This document shows, in pieces, positions 26,876-35,916 of a DNA stretch of 64,000 nt. This DNA comes from Pseudomonadota bacterium (GTDB lineage: Bacteria > Pseudomonadota > Gammaproteobacteria > UBA1113): assembly GCA_021782495.1 (NCBI GenBank), contig JAJXUV010000008.1, positions 1 through 64,000 of the forward strand, in the 5' to 3' direction. Each line of letters begins with the position of its first letter. Positions within the stretch are counted from its first letter, which is position 1. Both the position numbers and the translations under genes were made by a program. A model generated the notes under the pieces. That model did not search any database, had not been told where the DNA came from, and saw only the letters and a program-made list of their open reading frames with translations.

Positions 26876-27781
26876 ATGACGCTTGAAGTAAATACCTCAA
26901 AGGACATAAAATCCACCGTGGTAGGCAATTCAGTGCTGAGTAAAGAAGCACAAGCTTTATTAAAAACCCATTCCGCACCTGCTCAACCACAGAGTTTGAA
27001 AGACATCACCAAAAATGGTCAGCCTTTAAGTACTTTACAAAAACGCTACAAATCCAAAACCTTTATCCCTGAACAAGGTGTTAATCCCTTAGCCGCTGCT
27101 GCCAGTGCTTTGTTTTCATTGGCCAGTCGTTTTAGGCAATTAGAAGATTACCCTAAAATAGACACTTTACACGCCAATTTGGTCCATGAAGTCAATGCCT
27201 TTATTTGGAGTGCACAGCGCCACTCTTACAGCGACGATGAAGTTTTAGTGGCGCGTTATACGATTTGCGCGACCTTGGACGAGATCATTCAAAATACCAC
27301 TTGGGGCAAACAAGCCAAATGGCATGCCAATAATCTATTGTCTTATTTTCAAGGTGAACCCTGGGGCGGAGAACGTTTTTTTATTATTTTAGATAAATTG
27401 TATGAATATCCTGAAACCTACATCGATTTGTTAGAATTTATTTACCTGTGTCTTTCTACGGGCTTTGAAGGACAATTTCGCGTCTTTGAACATGGTAAAT
27501 TGCAATTGCAAGCCATCATCGACAACCTTTATCAGTTGATCCGAAAACAACGCTCTTATTATTCACATCAGTTGTCTCACAAACAAGAACCTTATAAACG
27601 CATCCAAGAAAAACCGCCGACTTTATCGCCCTTGTGGATGATCGTATTGTCTTCCGCGGCCATGTTATTGATGTTGTATTGCAGTGCCAATTATTTGATA
27701 CACACTACTTCAGCCCCTTTGTACACTGCTTTGGATGAACTGACTACGCCCGATACCTCAACGACGGAGGGTGCCTCATGA
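26876..27781 (+). CDS. dotU: DotU/IcmH-family type IV secretion protein
   Basis: 301 residues from ATG 26876 (AGAGGGA upstream, one base after purD). The DotU/IcmH domain lies at about residues 65-220: NPLAAAASALFSLASRFRQL, ARYTICATLDEIIQNTTWG, LLSYFQGEPWGGERFFIILD and YLCLSTGFEGQFRVFEHG. A single C-terminal inner-membrane helix is LWMIVLSSAAMLLMLYC. In Legionella DotU and IcmF stabilise the Dot/Icm core complex; the T6SS homologue is TssL. No other T6SS gene is nearby, and the Legionellales-like context favours Dot/Icm. Overlaps icmF by 4 bp. Confidence 0.9.
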   Translation: MTLEVNTSKDIKSTVVGNSVLSKEAQALLKTHSAPAQPQSLKDITKNGQPLSTLQKRYKSKTFIPEQGVNPLAAAASALFSLASRFRQLEDYPKIDTLHANLVHEVNAFIWSAQRHSYSDDEVLVARYTICATLDEIIQNTTWGKQAKWHANNLLSYFQGEPWGGERFFIILDKLYEYPETYIDLLEFIYLCLSTGFEGQFRVFEHGKLQLQAIIDNLYQLIRKQRSYYSHQLSHKQEPYKRIQEKPPTLSPLWMIVLSSAAMLLMLYCSANYLIHTTSAPLYTALDELTTPDTSTTEGAS

Positions 27782-30700
27782 AAAATTTTATTCCCGAAGA
27801 CAAAGTCAAACCTCAAATTAAATTTGCCACGGAATTAAGCGTTTTGGAAAAAACTTTCAATGGTGCCATCGAATTTTTAAAAAACACCCAAGTCGATTCG
27901 GATCCTAAGGGAAGAACTTTGTTCGAATTGCCCTGGTTTTTAGTATTGGGGGGACCCCAAACCGGAAAATCTTCCTTGCTCGCCCATTCCAGTTTAAATT
28001 TTATTTTAACCAAAAAAACGTCTTTGCCGGGACACACCATTCCAGCTACCCGGCATTGTGATTTATGGGTATCGCGTGAAGCCGTTTTCTTCGACACTTC
28101 CGGACAATTTACCTTACATGATGCAGCGCACCAAAACAGTGCCCAATTGTGGGAACATTTTTTAGAATTGTTATTCACGCAAAAGAAATCCCCTCTGCAA
28201 GGGATCTTGCTTGTTTTGAGCCTAGAACGACTCGCACTGCAAAGCAAAGAAGAACAATCTTGGCATTTTCAAAATATTTCTGAACGCTTACAAGAATTAA
28301 AAGCCAAACAAATACACACGGCGCCTATTTATTTAATATTGACCAAAGCAGATTGTTTGGCAGGATTTAGTGAATATTTTGATGATTTGTCGCCAGAAGA
28401 ACGCGAACAGCCTTGGGGCTTGAGTTTTAATGAAGACGAATTAAGTTCTGCACAAACGCTCTTAGACACTTTTACTTTAAAATTTAATAGTTTAATTCAA
28501 AACTTAAACGATCGTCTCATCACCCGCTTACACAGTGAACGCGATTGGCATCGACGCGCTTCGATTAAAGATTTTCCGCTGCAAGTTGAAAGCTTAAAAA
28601 AGACGCTCAGTTATTTTCTGCATAAACAATTAGACAATTTCACCACTTTATCTACTTTCGTATTAAGAGGAATTTATTTTACCAGTGCCATTCCAGAAGA
28701 GCACATTATCGACAGGCTATTGAAACCTTTGTCTCAAAGTTTCGCTTTGGCTGCTTATCAGGGTCCTGTATCCACCTCACAACGCCCTGCCAAAGAACCT
28801 TTCTTTATTCGAAATTTATTTAGAAAAGTGATCTTAACCGATCAAAGAATATTTAACTTACAAAGAAGTTTAATTCAATTTAAACACCAATTGTGGCAAC
28901 GCAGGGCTTTGCTGACAGGTATCACCTTAAGTGTTATTGGCACCTTTTTTTACTGGGGCTATCACATTTCACAAAATGTCAACAATGTCGCCAACGCTCA
29001 AAAAATCATCGCGCACTATCAATTTTTACTCACTGAGCTTCCAGAAAATCCATCGCCACAGCAATCTTTTGCGGCACTCAAAAGTTTATTTGACATGCAA
29101 AGCGTCATTGATAAAACACGGTTGCCTAAATTATTACAATGGTCAACTCGAGATAAAGATCTGTCTTTACAAGAAAAGGCCACCTTAAGCGCTGGCTTGG
29201 AAAAAATATTGTCTTGGCAATTGTCGCACTTATTAGAACAAGAACTGGCACGCCCTGCACCTTCCCCAACACTGCTTTACGGCGCTTTAAAAACTTATCA
29301 AGCCATCAATGCGCCCACACAATTTGAAAAAAATTACGCACAAAATTGGTTGACGCAATACTGGCAAACGACGTTTCATCCCAATTCGGAAGAATTGCAC
29401 ACCATCGAAAACCAATTAAAGAACTTCGAAGAATTGCCTAAAATCACCGTGTCCGAAAGGCTGTTAAAACAAGCTTATGCCAATTTAGCGCAACAACCGC
29501 CCGAAAAAATAGTCAATGCGATGGTGAACAATGATTATCCTTTAACACACGCACCCCTTATTATTAAATTACCCACAGAAGATACTTTATTTCAATTCAA
29601 ACGCAATGCCGACAATTACAGCATTCCACCGCAATTTACCAAAGAAAATTTTACGGCGGTCTACAATGGCGAGTTGCCAGAAGCATTGAGCCAATTGCAA
29701 AAAGGGCAATCTATTGTCAAAAATTATCCCTTAGCTTCTCTCGCGGAAGGAGACATTTTACAAAAAGCACGCGATGAGTATATGGCTCAATACATTCGCA
29801 CTTGGGAAACCGTGCCGCAATCGATGCATTTGGAAAATAGTACGGATTTGAATCGAATCGGCGCTACCTTAAAACAAATGGTCGACACCGGTTCAACCTT
29901 ATCGAATTTTTTGAAAACGATCCAAAATAATACCAATGTGTCCTATCAAGGATTGCCCACGCCCATCAGTTTGGCTTTTAACAATACGACCCTCGCGCCC
30001 GCCAATACTTTAAATCAAGCCTGGGTTCATGATTTAAATCGCTTGAACCATTTAGTCGACAGTGTGAATACCGCTATTCGGCCTCAGGAAAAAGCCTTGT
30101 CACTGGCACAATATCGGATGTCGCACGCAGAAGAAATGGATATTTTTTCTGATCTGCAAGAAAAAGCCGCTTTAGTCCCCCTGCCTTGGCAAACCTGGTC
30201 CCTGCAATTGTTAACCCAAACGTGGAAAGCACTGCTCATTCAAAGTCAAAACCACATCAAAACGCTGTGGCAGGAACAAATTTGGCCGACGTACAGCGCC
30301 CGTGTCGCACACCGTTTTCCCATAGATGTGAGTGCCAAAGAAGCCATTCCTTTAAAAGATTTTGAATCTTTTTTTGCACCCAAAGGATCTTTCAATGCTT
30401 TTCTGACACACTATCTGGATCCCTTTATCAACAAAGACAATCCCACCCAATGGCAAAACAAAACCCGCGATGGTGAAAGTCTTGCTTTGTCTGAAAACAC
30501 TTTGCGTGCTTTAAAACAAGCTGATTTGGTGACCCAATTATTTTTCAAAGGGGAAGTGCATTTGGCGGAAATTCAATTGGCTTTCATTCCGACTTTGCCT
30601 AAAAATATTAAAACCGTGGCCATTGACGTGAATGGGAAAAGGGCGGTTTACGATCAACAAAAAGCCGAGCCCGTGAAACTGTCATGGCCTGGCAATGCAG

Positions 30701-30954
30701 GCACTGTTCATTTAAGCATTACGAATAATAATAACCAAACCCAACATCTGAGTGCGGATGGCTTATGGGCTTGGGTAGAATTGATCAATCAAGGACGCTT
30801 AAAAAGCACAACGACGCCGACTGAAATAGTATTTAACTTAAATGCTGGCACAGACAACATTCAATATACGCTCGCCAGCCTCACCACCCCCGTTAATCCC
30901 TTTGTGCCAGGGATATTACAGGGGGTGGTGTTGCCGGAAGATATTGGTGGGTAA
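27778..30954 (+). CDS. icmF: IcmF-family type IV secretion membrane protein
   Basis: 1058 residues. The N-terminal P-loop GTPase-like domain has Walker A GGPQTGKSSLL (residues about 58-68) and a switch-like FFDTSGQFTLHD. A membrane helix ALLTGITLSVIGTFFYWGYH is near residue 380-400, followed by a long periplasmic helical region and a C-terminal beta domain (residues about 960-1058). Legionella IcmF is slightly shorter and T6SS TssM slightly longer. With DotU it forms an inner-membrane stabilising pair for the Dot/Icm system. The usual long N-terminal extra helices of TssM are not seen, which also favours the Dot/Icm type. Confidence 0.92.
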   Translation: MKNFIPEDKVKPQIKFATELSVLEKTFNGAIEFLKNTQVDSDPKGRTLFELPWFLVLGGPQTGKSSLLAHSSLNFILTKKTSLPGHTIPATRHCDLWVSREAVFFDTSGQFTLHDAAHQNSAQLWEHFLELLFTQKKSPLQGILLVLSLERLALQSKEEQSWHFQNISERLQELKAKQIHTAPIYLILTKADCLAGFSEYFDDLSPEEREQPWGLSFNEDELSSAQTLLDTFTLKFNSLIQNLNDRLITRLHSERDWHRRASIKDFPLQVESLKKTLSYFLHKQLDNFTTLSTFVLRGIYFTSAIPEEHIIDRLLKPLSQSFALAAYQGPVSTSQRPAKEPFFIRNLFRKVILTDQRIFNLQRSLIQFKHQLWQRRALLTGITLSVIGTFFYWGYHISQNVNNVANAQKIIAHYQFLLTELPENPSPQQSFAALKSLFDMQSVIDKTRLPKLLQWSTRDKDLSLQEKATLSAGLEKILSWQLSHLLEQELARPAPSPTLLYGALKTYQAINAPTQFEKNYAQNWLTQYWQTTFHPNSEELHTIENQLKNFEELPKITVSERLLKQAYANLAQQPPEKIVNAMVNNDYPLTHAPLIIKLPTEDTLFQFKRNADNYSIPPQFTKENFTAVYNGELPEALSQLQKGQSIVKNYPLASLAEGDILQKARDEYMAQYIRTWETVPQSMHLENSTDLNRIGATLKQMVDTGSTLSNFLKTIQNNTNVSYQGLPTPISLAFNNTTLAPANTLNQAWVHDLNRLNHLVDSVNTAIRPQEKALSLAQYRMSHAEEMDIFSDLQEKAALVPLPWQTWSLQLLTQTWKALLIQSQNHIKTLWQEQIWPTYSARVAHRFPIDVSAKEAIPLKDFESFFAPKGSFNAFLTHYLDPFINKDNPTQWQNKTRDGESLALSENTLRALKQADLVTQLFFKGEVHLAEIQLAFIPTLPKNIKTVAIDVNGKRAVYDQQKAEPVKLSWPGNAGTVHLSITNNNNQTQHLSADGLWAWVELINQGRLKSTTTPTEIVFNLNAGTDNIQYTLASLTTPVNPFVPGILQGVVLPEDIGG

Positions 30955-30979
30955 TGTGGATTTTTTGTCACTAGGCTCA

Positions 30980-32650
30980 CTATTTGTGATGGGGCATAAT
31001 GCCAAGGCTAGAAGGATCAATCCCCCAATCCAATGATGATAGAGCACACTCTTGCGCCCTTCGGCCAAAAAGCCCAAACTTGGCCAAGCCCGATGTGAGA
31101 AGTGCAACACCTACTGAACCGATTGCACCCCCGACAATTGCTCCTGCTGCTGCAGAGGTACCCAAAGAAGGGGCAATCGTTAGAAATCCACTTGCTGCCA
31201 AAACAAAACCGCCTAAGAGCAGGACTAAACCTATCCCGACTTGAGCACCGGCTAGGACTTTTTGCTCTGTGGTCATCTTAAAAACAGTAGCATAAGCATC
31301 AAGGGTTTGACTTGCATTGGGAGCACCGACTTGGCTTGCAGAGCTATTCTGCAGAGCAGAACTGCTTCCTGCCGAAGGTGGTGTCGAATTATATTTTACT
31401 TCAACTTCTTTTGGTGCTCTTCCTTCGGGAAAAGTGTCTTCGAAAACACCATCACCTTCTACTATTTCATCGCCTTCTTCTGAACTAATCGCATTGGTTC
31501 TAGGCTTACCCTCATCATCGAACCAGAGCCCTAGTCCTAATTGGACCCCATCTTTTCCGTCTTTCTCTTTCTCTTTCTCTTTCTCTTTTTCTTTCTCTTC
31601 TCCTTTAGGAGACGAAGACGGTTTTAGTGCCTGACACTCTCTGTGGTAGTCTCTCAATCTGTTTAGTGATGGTTGATCACACTTTTCCTGTAGTTTCTGG
31701 AGCAATAAAATAAACATATATCGTTGAGCTACTTTATTAGCTGAAAAAGGGTCCATACACACGTGATACAAATCCCGTAGTTTATACTCATTCAATGGAG
31801 TGCTTGGTGAAGCTAGCTGTCTAAAGTTCTTTTCAAGTACATCAGAAATGTTTAGATTAGGGTCAGCTTTTGCCGTAATCTTTTTAATTTCATCAAATTG
31901 AGTTAAAGCTTGTGTTATGGCTTCCTGATGATCTAAGGAGGCGCCCTTCTTCTCCTCTAGTAATGCGGCTACAGGCTCTAGCTGTTTTTGGATGTCAACA
32001 TCAAAAATCTCTGGTTGTGACAACAAACCATTAAAATACACTATAGTGTGTTGAATCCACGAATCCCGTTTGCTGGCAGAACTTTTTCCCTTCTGTTGAA
32101 TTTTCGCGCTGAGTGCTTTCGCGAAGCCAATAAGGCACCCTGACTCTGCTACCTCAGATGAGGATACAGCCCCCCCCTGCTTTTTCGGGGTTAAATCATC
32201 CAGCATTTTTTTGTGTTCTTCTTTTAGCTTTTTTAGTTCTTCCGTATATCGGTTCACTAGCCCGTTGAGATGCCTTTTTTTGTATCCATCTGAAAAGTTT
32301 TTATAAGCTTCTTTTTGTTGTACATCAAAGTCGTATCTTCTTTTACAATCAGCCAATCGGCTGTGATATGTTTTTAACCAGTTTAGTTGTTTTGTTTCCT
32401 CTGGTAGCGAATCTAAGAAAATCTCACCCAATTCTTTGGCTATGCCTTTTGGGCTTCTCCCTGCATAAGACATCGCTTTAGCATGCATAGCCTTTAAAGC
32501 CCTTACAACAGCTAATCGTCTTTCTATAGCTTCTACGTTTGCTTGTATAGCGTCTACGTCTGCTTGTATAGCTTTTAACTGTTCTTTTATATTGCCTTCT
32601 ATCTCTTGCAGCGTAAGTTCATCTTCTACTCTTTCTGGTGAAGCGGCCAT
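30980..32650 (-). CDS. Coiled-coil protein with two C-terminal membrane helices, putative Dot/Icm effector
   Basis: 556 residues, no signal peptide. Residues about 12-60 contain heptad units (AIQADVDAIQANVEAIERRL), a predicted coiled coil. The centre is charged and helical. A run of EK pairs (near residue 355-370) is encoded by a hexanucleotide tract. A Ser/Ala-rich linker precedes two hydrophobic segments (about 470-500 and 505-530: VGIGLVLLLGGFVLAASGFL and SAAAGAIVGGAIGSVGVALL). The C-terminus is DPSSLGIMPHHK. It lies convergent to icmF, 25 bp away, with AAGGGGG before ATG and a PmrA-type promoter 200 bp upstream. No known domain was recognised. Effector status is inferred from architecture, neighbourhood and promoter. 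Confidence 0.7.
   Translation of the reverse strand: MAASPERVEDELTLQEIEGNIKEQLKAIQADVDAIQANVEAIERRLAVVRALKAMHAKAMSYAGRSPKGIAKELGEIFLDSLPEETKQLNWLKTYHSRLADCKRRYDFDVQQKEAYKNFSDGYKKRHLNGLVNRYTEELKKLKEEHKKMLDDLTPKKQGGAVSSSEVAESGCLIGFAKALSAKIQQKGKSSASKRDSWIQHTIVYFNGLLSQPEIFDVDIQKQLEPVAALLEEKKGASLDHQEAITQALTQFDEIKKITAKADPNLNISDVLEKNFRQLASPSTPLNEYKLRDLYHVCMDPFSANKVAQRYMFILLLQKLQEKCDQPSLNRLRDYHRECQALKPSSSPKGEEKEKEKEKEKEKDGKDGVQLGLGLWFDDEGKPRTNAISSEEGDEIVEGDGVFEDTFPEGRAPKEVEVKYNSTPPSAGSSSALQNSSASQVGAPNASQTLDAYATVFKMTTEQKVLAGAQVGIGLVLLLGGFVLAASGFLTIAPSLGTSAAAGAIVGGAIGSVGVALLTSGLAKFGLFGRRAQECALSSLDWGIDPSSLGIMPHHK
31559..31602 (-). repeat. Hexanucleotide tract encoding Glu-Lys repeats
   Basis: Plus-strand CTTTCT units with slight variation, inside the effector candidate, giving alternating Glu-Lys. 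The unit is six bases, so length changes keep the frame and would only alter the linker length. Confidence 0.85.
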
Positions 32651-32851
32651 GATTACCCCCTTAGGTTAATTTTTAGACAAATAATTCAATGATATTACCA
32701 CAAATAAAGCCATCCTAGCAAAATTCCTTAAGCAATCCTAAAACGTTTGCTCAATCTCGATACACCAGACATCCATTTCGATACATTGGGCATTTTCGGT
32801 TCCCTGGCCTTTTAGTCTAATTTTTGTACTCATTAATAAAGCTACACAGTT

Positions 32852-32886
32852 ATATTACACCATAATTAACTTAAGGAATTATTAAG
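32852..32886 (-). promoter_or_regulatory. PmrA-like tandem box and -10 of the effector candidate
   Basis: Minus strand: CTTAAT (32886-32881), 5 bp, CTTAAG (32875-32870), 12 bp, TAATAT (32857-32852). This is the half-site spacing of PmrA/PhoP-type response regulators (YTTAA repeats 11 bp apart) placed at -35 with a -10 one helical turn downstream, as known for Legionella and Coxiella effector genes. Predicted 5' untranslated region of about 195 nt. Confidence 0.6.
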
Positions 32887-32970
32887 GCTTAAATAAATTC
32901 ATTTAAAACCCAGGGTAACCGCATCTATATCTTAAGCCTTTAAAAGAACAAGTGAAATAAAGGGGGTTTA

Positions 32971-33215
32971 ATATCGTGCGACAATCACCAGGCCGTTCTA
33001 ACCGAGCCGCGACCGTGAGGGAGCGGTGGTTCGCAGTACGGAATTAGAATGACGAGAAAAGGGTGATAGGCTTTTCGCTTCGACAGACCCTATCTCAATA
33101 AGGGCATTAAAAAAACCTTCGAAAATCAAAGGTAAGGGTGATTTATTCATTGGAACCACCGCTCCCTCACGGTCGCGGCTCGGTTAGAAACGGCGCGGCG
33201 ATGCTAATACCATAC
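32971..33215 (+). mobile_element. Palindromic MITE-like element, copy 1
   Basis: 245 bp without coding capacity. Inner arms of 37 bp are perfect inverse repeats (32996-33032 and 33153-33189; core ACCGAGCCGCGACCGTGAGG). Outer ends (ATATCGTGCG ... CCATAC) align with those of the copies at 34536 and 61931. Flanks GGGGTTTA (32963-32970) and GGGTTTTA (33216-33223) agree at 7 of 8 bases, a probable target-site duplication. The interior matches the reverse complement of the 34.5-kb copy, so the two lie in opposite orientation around msrAB. Confidence 0.85.
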
Positions 33216-33382
33216 GGGTTTTATGTACTTTTTATTAGCAAAATCCCATTTTTGTATACATTTGATGCGTTTACCCTGATTTAAAAATTCATCGCTCAAA
33301 AATACGCTATCATTTGATAGAACATTTAGGCGATGCTAACTATATTGCAGGATCCCGTATTAAAGAATAGAGGAATTTCAAT

Positions 33383-34258
33383 ATGTTTAAATACCCTTCC
33401 CTAACCCCCGAAATCTTGCACATTGTGCACGACAAAGGCACTGAAAAACCTTTTAGTAGCGAATACACGGAAAAGCCACTGCAACAAGGGTCTTATTTGT
33501 GTAGAGCTTGTGGAAAGGCTTTATTCAGAGCCGATTCTCAATTCAGTAGCCACTGTGGTTGGCCGAGCTTCGACGATGAATTGCCACAGCGCGTGCGTCG
33601 TCAAATAGATGCCGACGGCAGACGCACGGAAATTCTCTGTCAAACTTGTGACGCGCATTTGGGCCATGTGTTTGAAGGCGAGCGTTTGACCGCCACTAAT
33701 GTACGCCACTGCGTCAATGGCTTGGCCATCGAATTTGTGCCTGATACCGAAGTGCTGAACACCGAAGAAATCATTCTCGCTGCAGGTTGTTTTTGGGGTG
33801 TGCAATATTATTTGGATCGATTGCCTAGCGTCCTTAAAACAGAAGTGGGTTACACGGGCGGTCATGTGGCACATCCCACTTACGAAGCCGTGTGTCAGAA
33901 AAAAACGGGGTATTATGAAGCACTGCGCGTAATTTTTGATTGCGATCAAATCGATTTAAGCACAGTGATTCGCTATTTTTTTGAAATTCACGATCCCACG
34001 CAAACCGATGGCCAAGGCCCCGATGTCGGCCCCCAATATTTGAGTGCTGTTTTTTATTATGATAAAATGCAGCAGCAGGCTGTGCAAGCGGTGATGGATG
34101 AACTAAAAGCCATGAATTATGAGCTGAGTACGCGCTTGTTGCCCATCAGCCCTTTTTGGCCTGCAGAAAATTACCATCAACACTATTATGAACACAAAGG
34201 CTCTACACCTTATTGCCATCGTCGTGTGAAGCGTTTTAAACTCAAAGGAGATAAATGA
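33383..34258 (+). CDS. msrAB: Bifunctional methionine sulfoxide reductase MsrB-MsrA fusion
   Basis: 291 residues. The N-terminal MsrB domain (about 1-118) has zinc cysteines CRAC (40, 43) and CQTC (86, 89) and the catalytic Cys110 in NVRHCVNG. The C-terminal MsrA domain (about 125-285) has AAGCFWGVQYY with catalytic Cys136, plus YTGGHVAHPTYEAVC and GPQYLSAVFYY. The protein repairs R- and S-methionine sulfoxides after oxidative damage. The B-then-A order is a known arrangement. No signal peptide, so cytoplasmic. The gene sits between two inverted copies of the MITE-like element. RBS GAGGAATTTC precedes the ATG. Confidence 0.95.
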   Translation: MFKYPSLTPEILHIVHDKGTEKPFSSEYTEKPLQQGSYLCRACGKALFRADSQFSSHCGWPSFDDELPQRVRRQIDADGRRTEILCQTCDAHLGHVFEGERLTATNVRHCVNGLAIEFVPDTEVLNTEEIILAAGCFWGVQYYLDRLPSVLKTEVGYTGGHVAHPTYEAVCQKKTGYYEALRVIFDCDQIDLSTVIRYFFEIHDPTQTDGQGPDVGPQYLSAVFYYDKMQQQAVQAVMDELKAMNYELSTRLLPISPFWPAENYHQHYYEHKGSTPYCHRRVKRFKLKGDK

Positions 34259-34407
34259 TGAATAAAAAATACTTAAATGCATCTGCTGCTGTACTTCTTG
34301 AGAAACCCATCAAAATCACAAAACCCACAGCATTCATGATTTCTCCTAAAAAAACCATTTCGAAAAACATCGATCATTGTTGTGGTATTTTGATTCGCAC
34401 AAAGTAG
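34258..34407 (+). CDS. Small hypothetical protein coupled to msrAB
   Basis: 49 residues beginning MNKKYLNASAAVLLEKPIKI. Its ATG shares one base with the msrAB stop (ATGATG context) and AAAGGAG lies 8 bases upstream, so translational coupling is likely. Lys/Ile/Thr-rich with a Cys-Cys pair near the C-terminus. No family recognised. Confidence 0.45.
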   Translation: MNKKYLNASAAVLLEKPIKITKPTAFMISPKKTISKNIDHCCGILIRTK

Positions 34408-34535
34408 CTTAAATTGTTTAGAAAACTATTTTATTTAAAAACACATATCCCAAGCCGTAATTGCGAAAAAAACCGTTCTATGAATGTTTCGTAAGACGGT
34501 CTCCTCGCAAGGGCAGCCTTCGGAATGTGTGTTTT

Positions 34536-34801
34536 GTATCTTGTCCCAATCGCCGGGTAAATATAGATAATTTAACCGAGCCGCGACCGTTAGGGAGCGG
34601 TGGTTCCCCGTAAGGAATCATCCTTTACCTTCGATTTTCTAAGGTTTTTTATCGGAGCTGTTATGGCCTTGTTGACATTCGCTTTGTCCAAGCGGAAAGC
34701 CTATCACCCTTCTCTCGTCATCCATAATACCTTACTTCGAACCACCGCTCCCTCACGGTCGCGGCTCGGTTAGAAACAGTCCGGCGATTGTGACAAGATA
34801 C
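34536..34801 (-). mobile_element. Palindromic MITE-like element, copy 2, with exact 8-bp target duplication
   Basis: 266 bp. The outer ends GTATCTTGTCCCAATCGCCG and CGGCGATTGTGACAAGATAC are inverse repeats with one mismatch. Inner arms at 34571-34606 and 34739-34775 carry the ACCGAGCCGCGACCGT core. The element is flanked on both sides by TGTGTTTT (34528-34535 and 34802-34809). Interior homologous to the 32971 copy in reverse. No transposase is encoded, so it would depend on an enzyme elsewhere. The rest of the 34408-35040 gap shows no convincing gene. Confidence 0.9.
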
Positions 34802-35040
34802 TGTGTTTTCGTATATATTTTGCGCGAAATTCTGAAAATTAGCCTATTTTGCTTTTCCCTATAGACAAACTGTGGTGATTTATGGAACGATCTATCTATC
34901 AAACTTTAGCGGATTGCTATTCGCATTTCCTTGAAACCATTGTCTTGTGAAAATGCGATCTTGTCTATCCCCATGTATATGATCGATGAACTGCCGCGTT
35001 TGGTATGCGAGATTGGAAAATCATAGAAACACATGAGCCC

Positions 35041-35904
35041 CTAAGGCAAATGCGCCAACACGGTTTGTATCGTGCGATCCATCACCACGGTATAATCGCC
35101 TGCGAAAGTGCCCAAAGCGCGATTGACCACCACCACATTGACCGACAAGGCTTTGTGCCCCATCAATTGGCTTAAGCCATAGAGCCCTGAAGTTTCCATT
35201 TCAAAATTACCGACTCTTTCATTCTGATAAGTAAAGGTTTTTAATTTATCTAAAAGATGGGGAAAGCGCGGCATTAAACGCACATGCCGTCCTTGAGGCG
35301 CATAAAATCCCGAACAGCTGGCCGTCATGACGAGGCTGTCTGCATAGGGTTTGTAATGCGCCAATAAATCCGCATCGGCCGAAGCGACATACGGTTGCAA
35401 TTTTTCTTCGGCAAAAAAGGCAATGAGGGCTTTTTCTACGGGGCGATCAACGTCCAAAGCCTCTTCTCTGTAATACTGCAATAAATTGTCAAAGCCAACA
35501 CCACGTGTGGATAAGATCACGCTATTTAGAGCATTTTCTGCTTGCAATGCGCCGGTGGTTCCAATGCGGATAAGATTCAAAGTATTTAATTTTTCTTTGA
35601 TGCGTCGCGTCGCTAAGTCTACATTGACCAAAGCATCCATCTCATTTAAAACGATGTCAACATTGTCGGTTCCCATGCCGGTTGAAACTACCGACAAACG
35701 TCGATTTCCCAACCAACCCGTATGGGTAATGATTTCACGATTCTGTCGCCGCACTTCTATGGTATCGAAATATTTAGATACTTTTTCAACGCGCATCGGA
35801 TCGCCGACCAAAATCACCGTGGCTGCCAATTCTTCGGGTGTTAAATCTAAATGATAAATACGACCTTCGGCATTCAGCACTAAATCTGCGTGTGAGATAG
35901 ACAT
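35041..35904 (-). CDS. Nucleoside phosphorylase family protein (uridine phosphorylase-like)
   Basis: 287 residues. PNP/UDP phosphorylase fold: VILVGDPMRVEKVSKYFD near the N-terminus, VVSTGMGTDNVDIVLNEM in the middle (phosphate binding) and VGNFEMETSGLYGLSQLMG (ribose binding with the conserved Met-Glu). Cleaves a nucleoside with phosphate to base and ribose-1-phosphate. The sequence is closest in pattern to the uridine phosphorylase branch, but purine use cannot be ruled out. It lies 12 bp after potD and is probably co-transcribed. Confidence 0.85.
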   Translation of the reverse strand: MSISHADLVLNAEGRIYHLDLTPEELAATVILVGDPMRVEKVSKYFDTIEVRRQNREIITHTGWLGNRRLSVVSTGMGTDNVDIVLNEMDALVNVDLATRRIKEKLNTLNLIRIGTTGALQAENALNSVILSTRGVGFDNLLQYYREEALDVDRPVEKALIAFFAEEKLQPYVASADADLLAHYKPYADSLVMTASCSGFYAPQGRHVRLMPRFPHLLDKLKTFTYQNERVGNFEMETSGLYGLSQLMGHKALSVNVVVVNRALGTFAGDYTVVMDRTIQTVLAHLP

Positions 35905-35916
35905 GATTTTAACCTG

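Noticed and set aside
26876-30954. Type VI secretion (tssL-tssM)
   Set aside because: DotU/IcmF homologues occur in both systems, but no tssB, tssC, hcp, vgrG, clpV or tssK gene is in the window, and other features (PmrA-like box, effector candidate) point to Dot/Icm.
34882-35026. Possible small genes in the gap before the nucleoside phosphorylase
   Set aside because: Two short frames (22 and about 40 codons) lie in different registers with no good RBS. They might be remnants of a gene but nothing recognisable is left.
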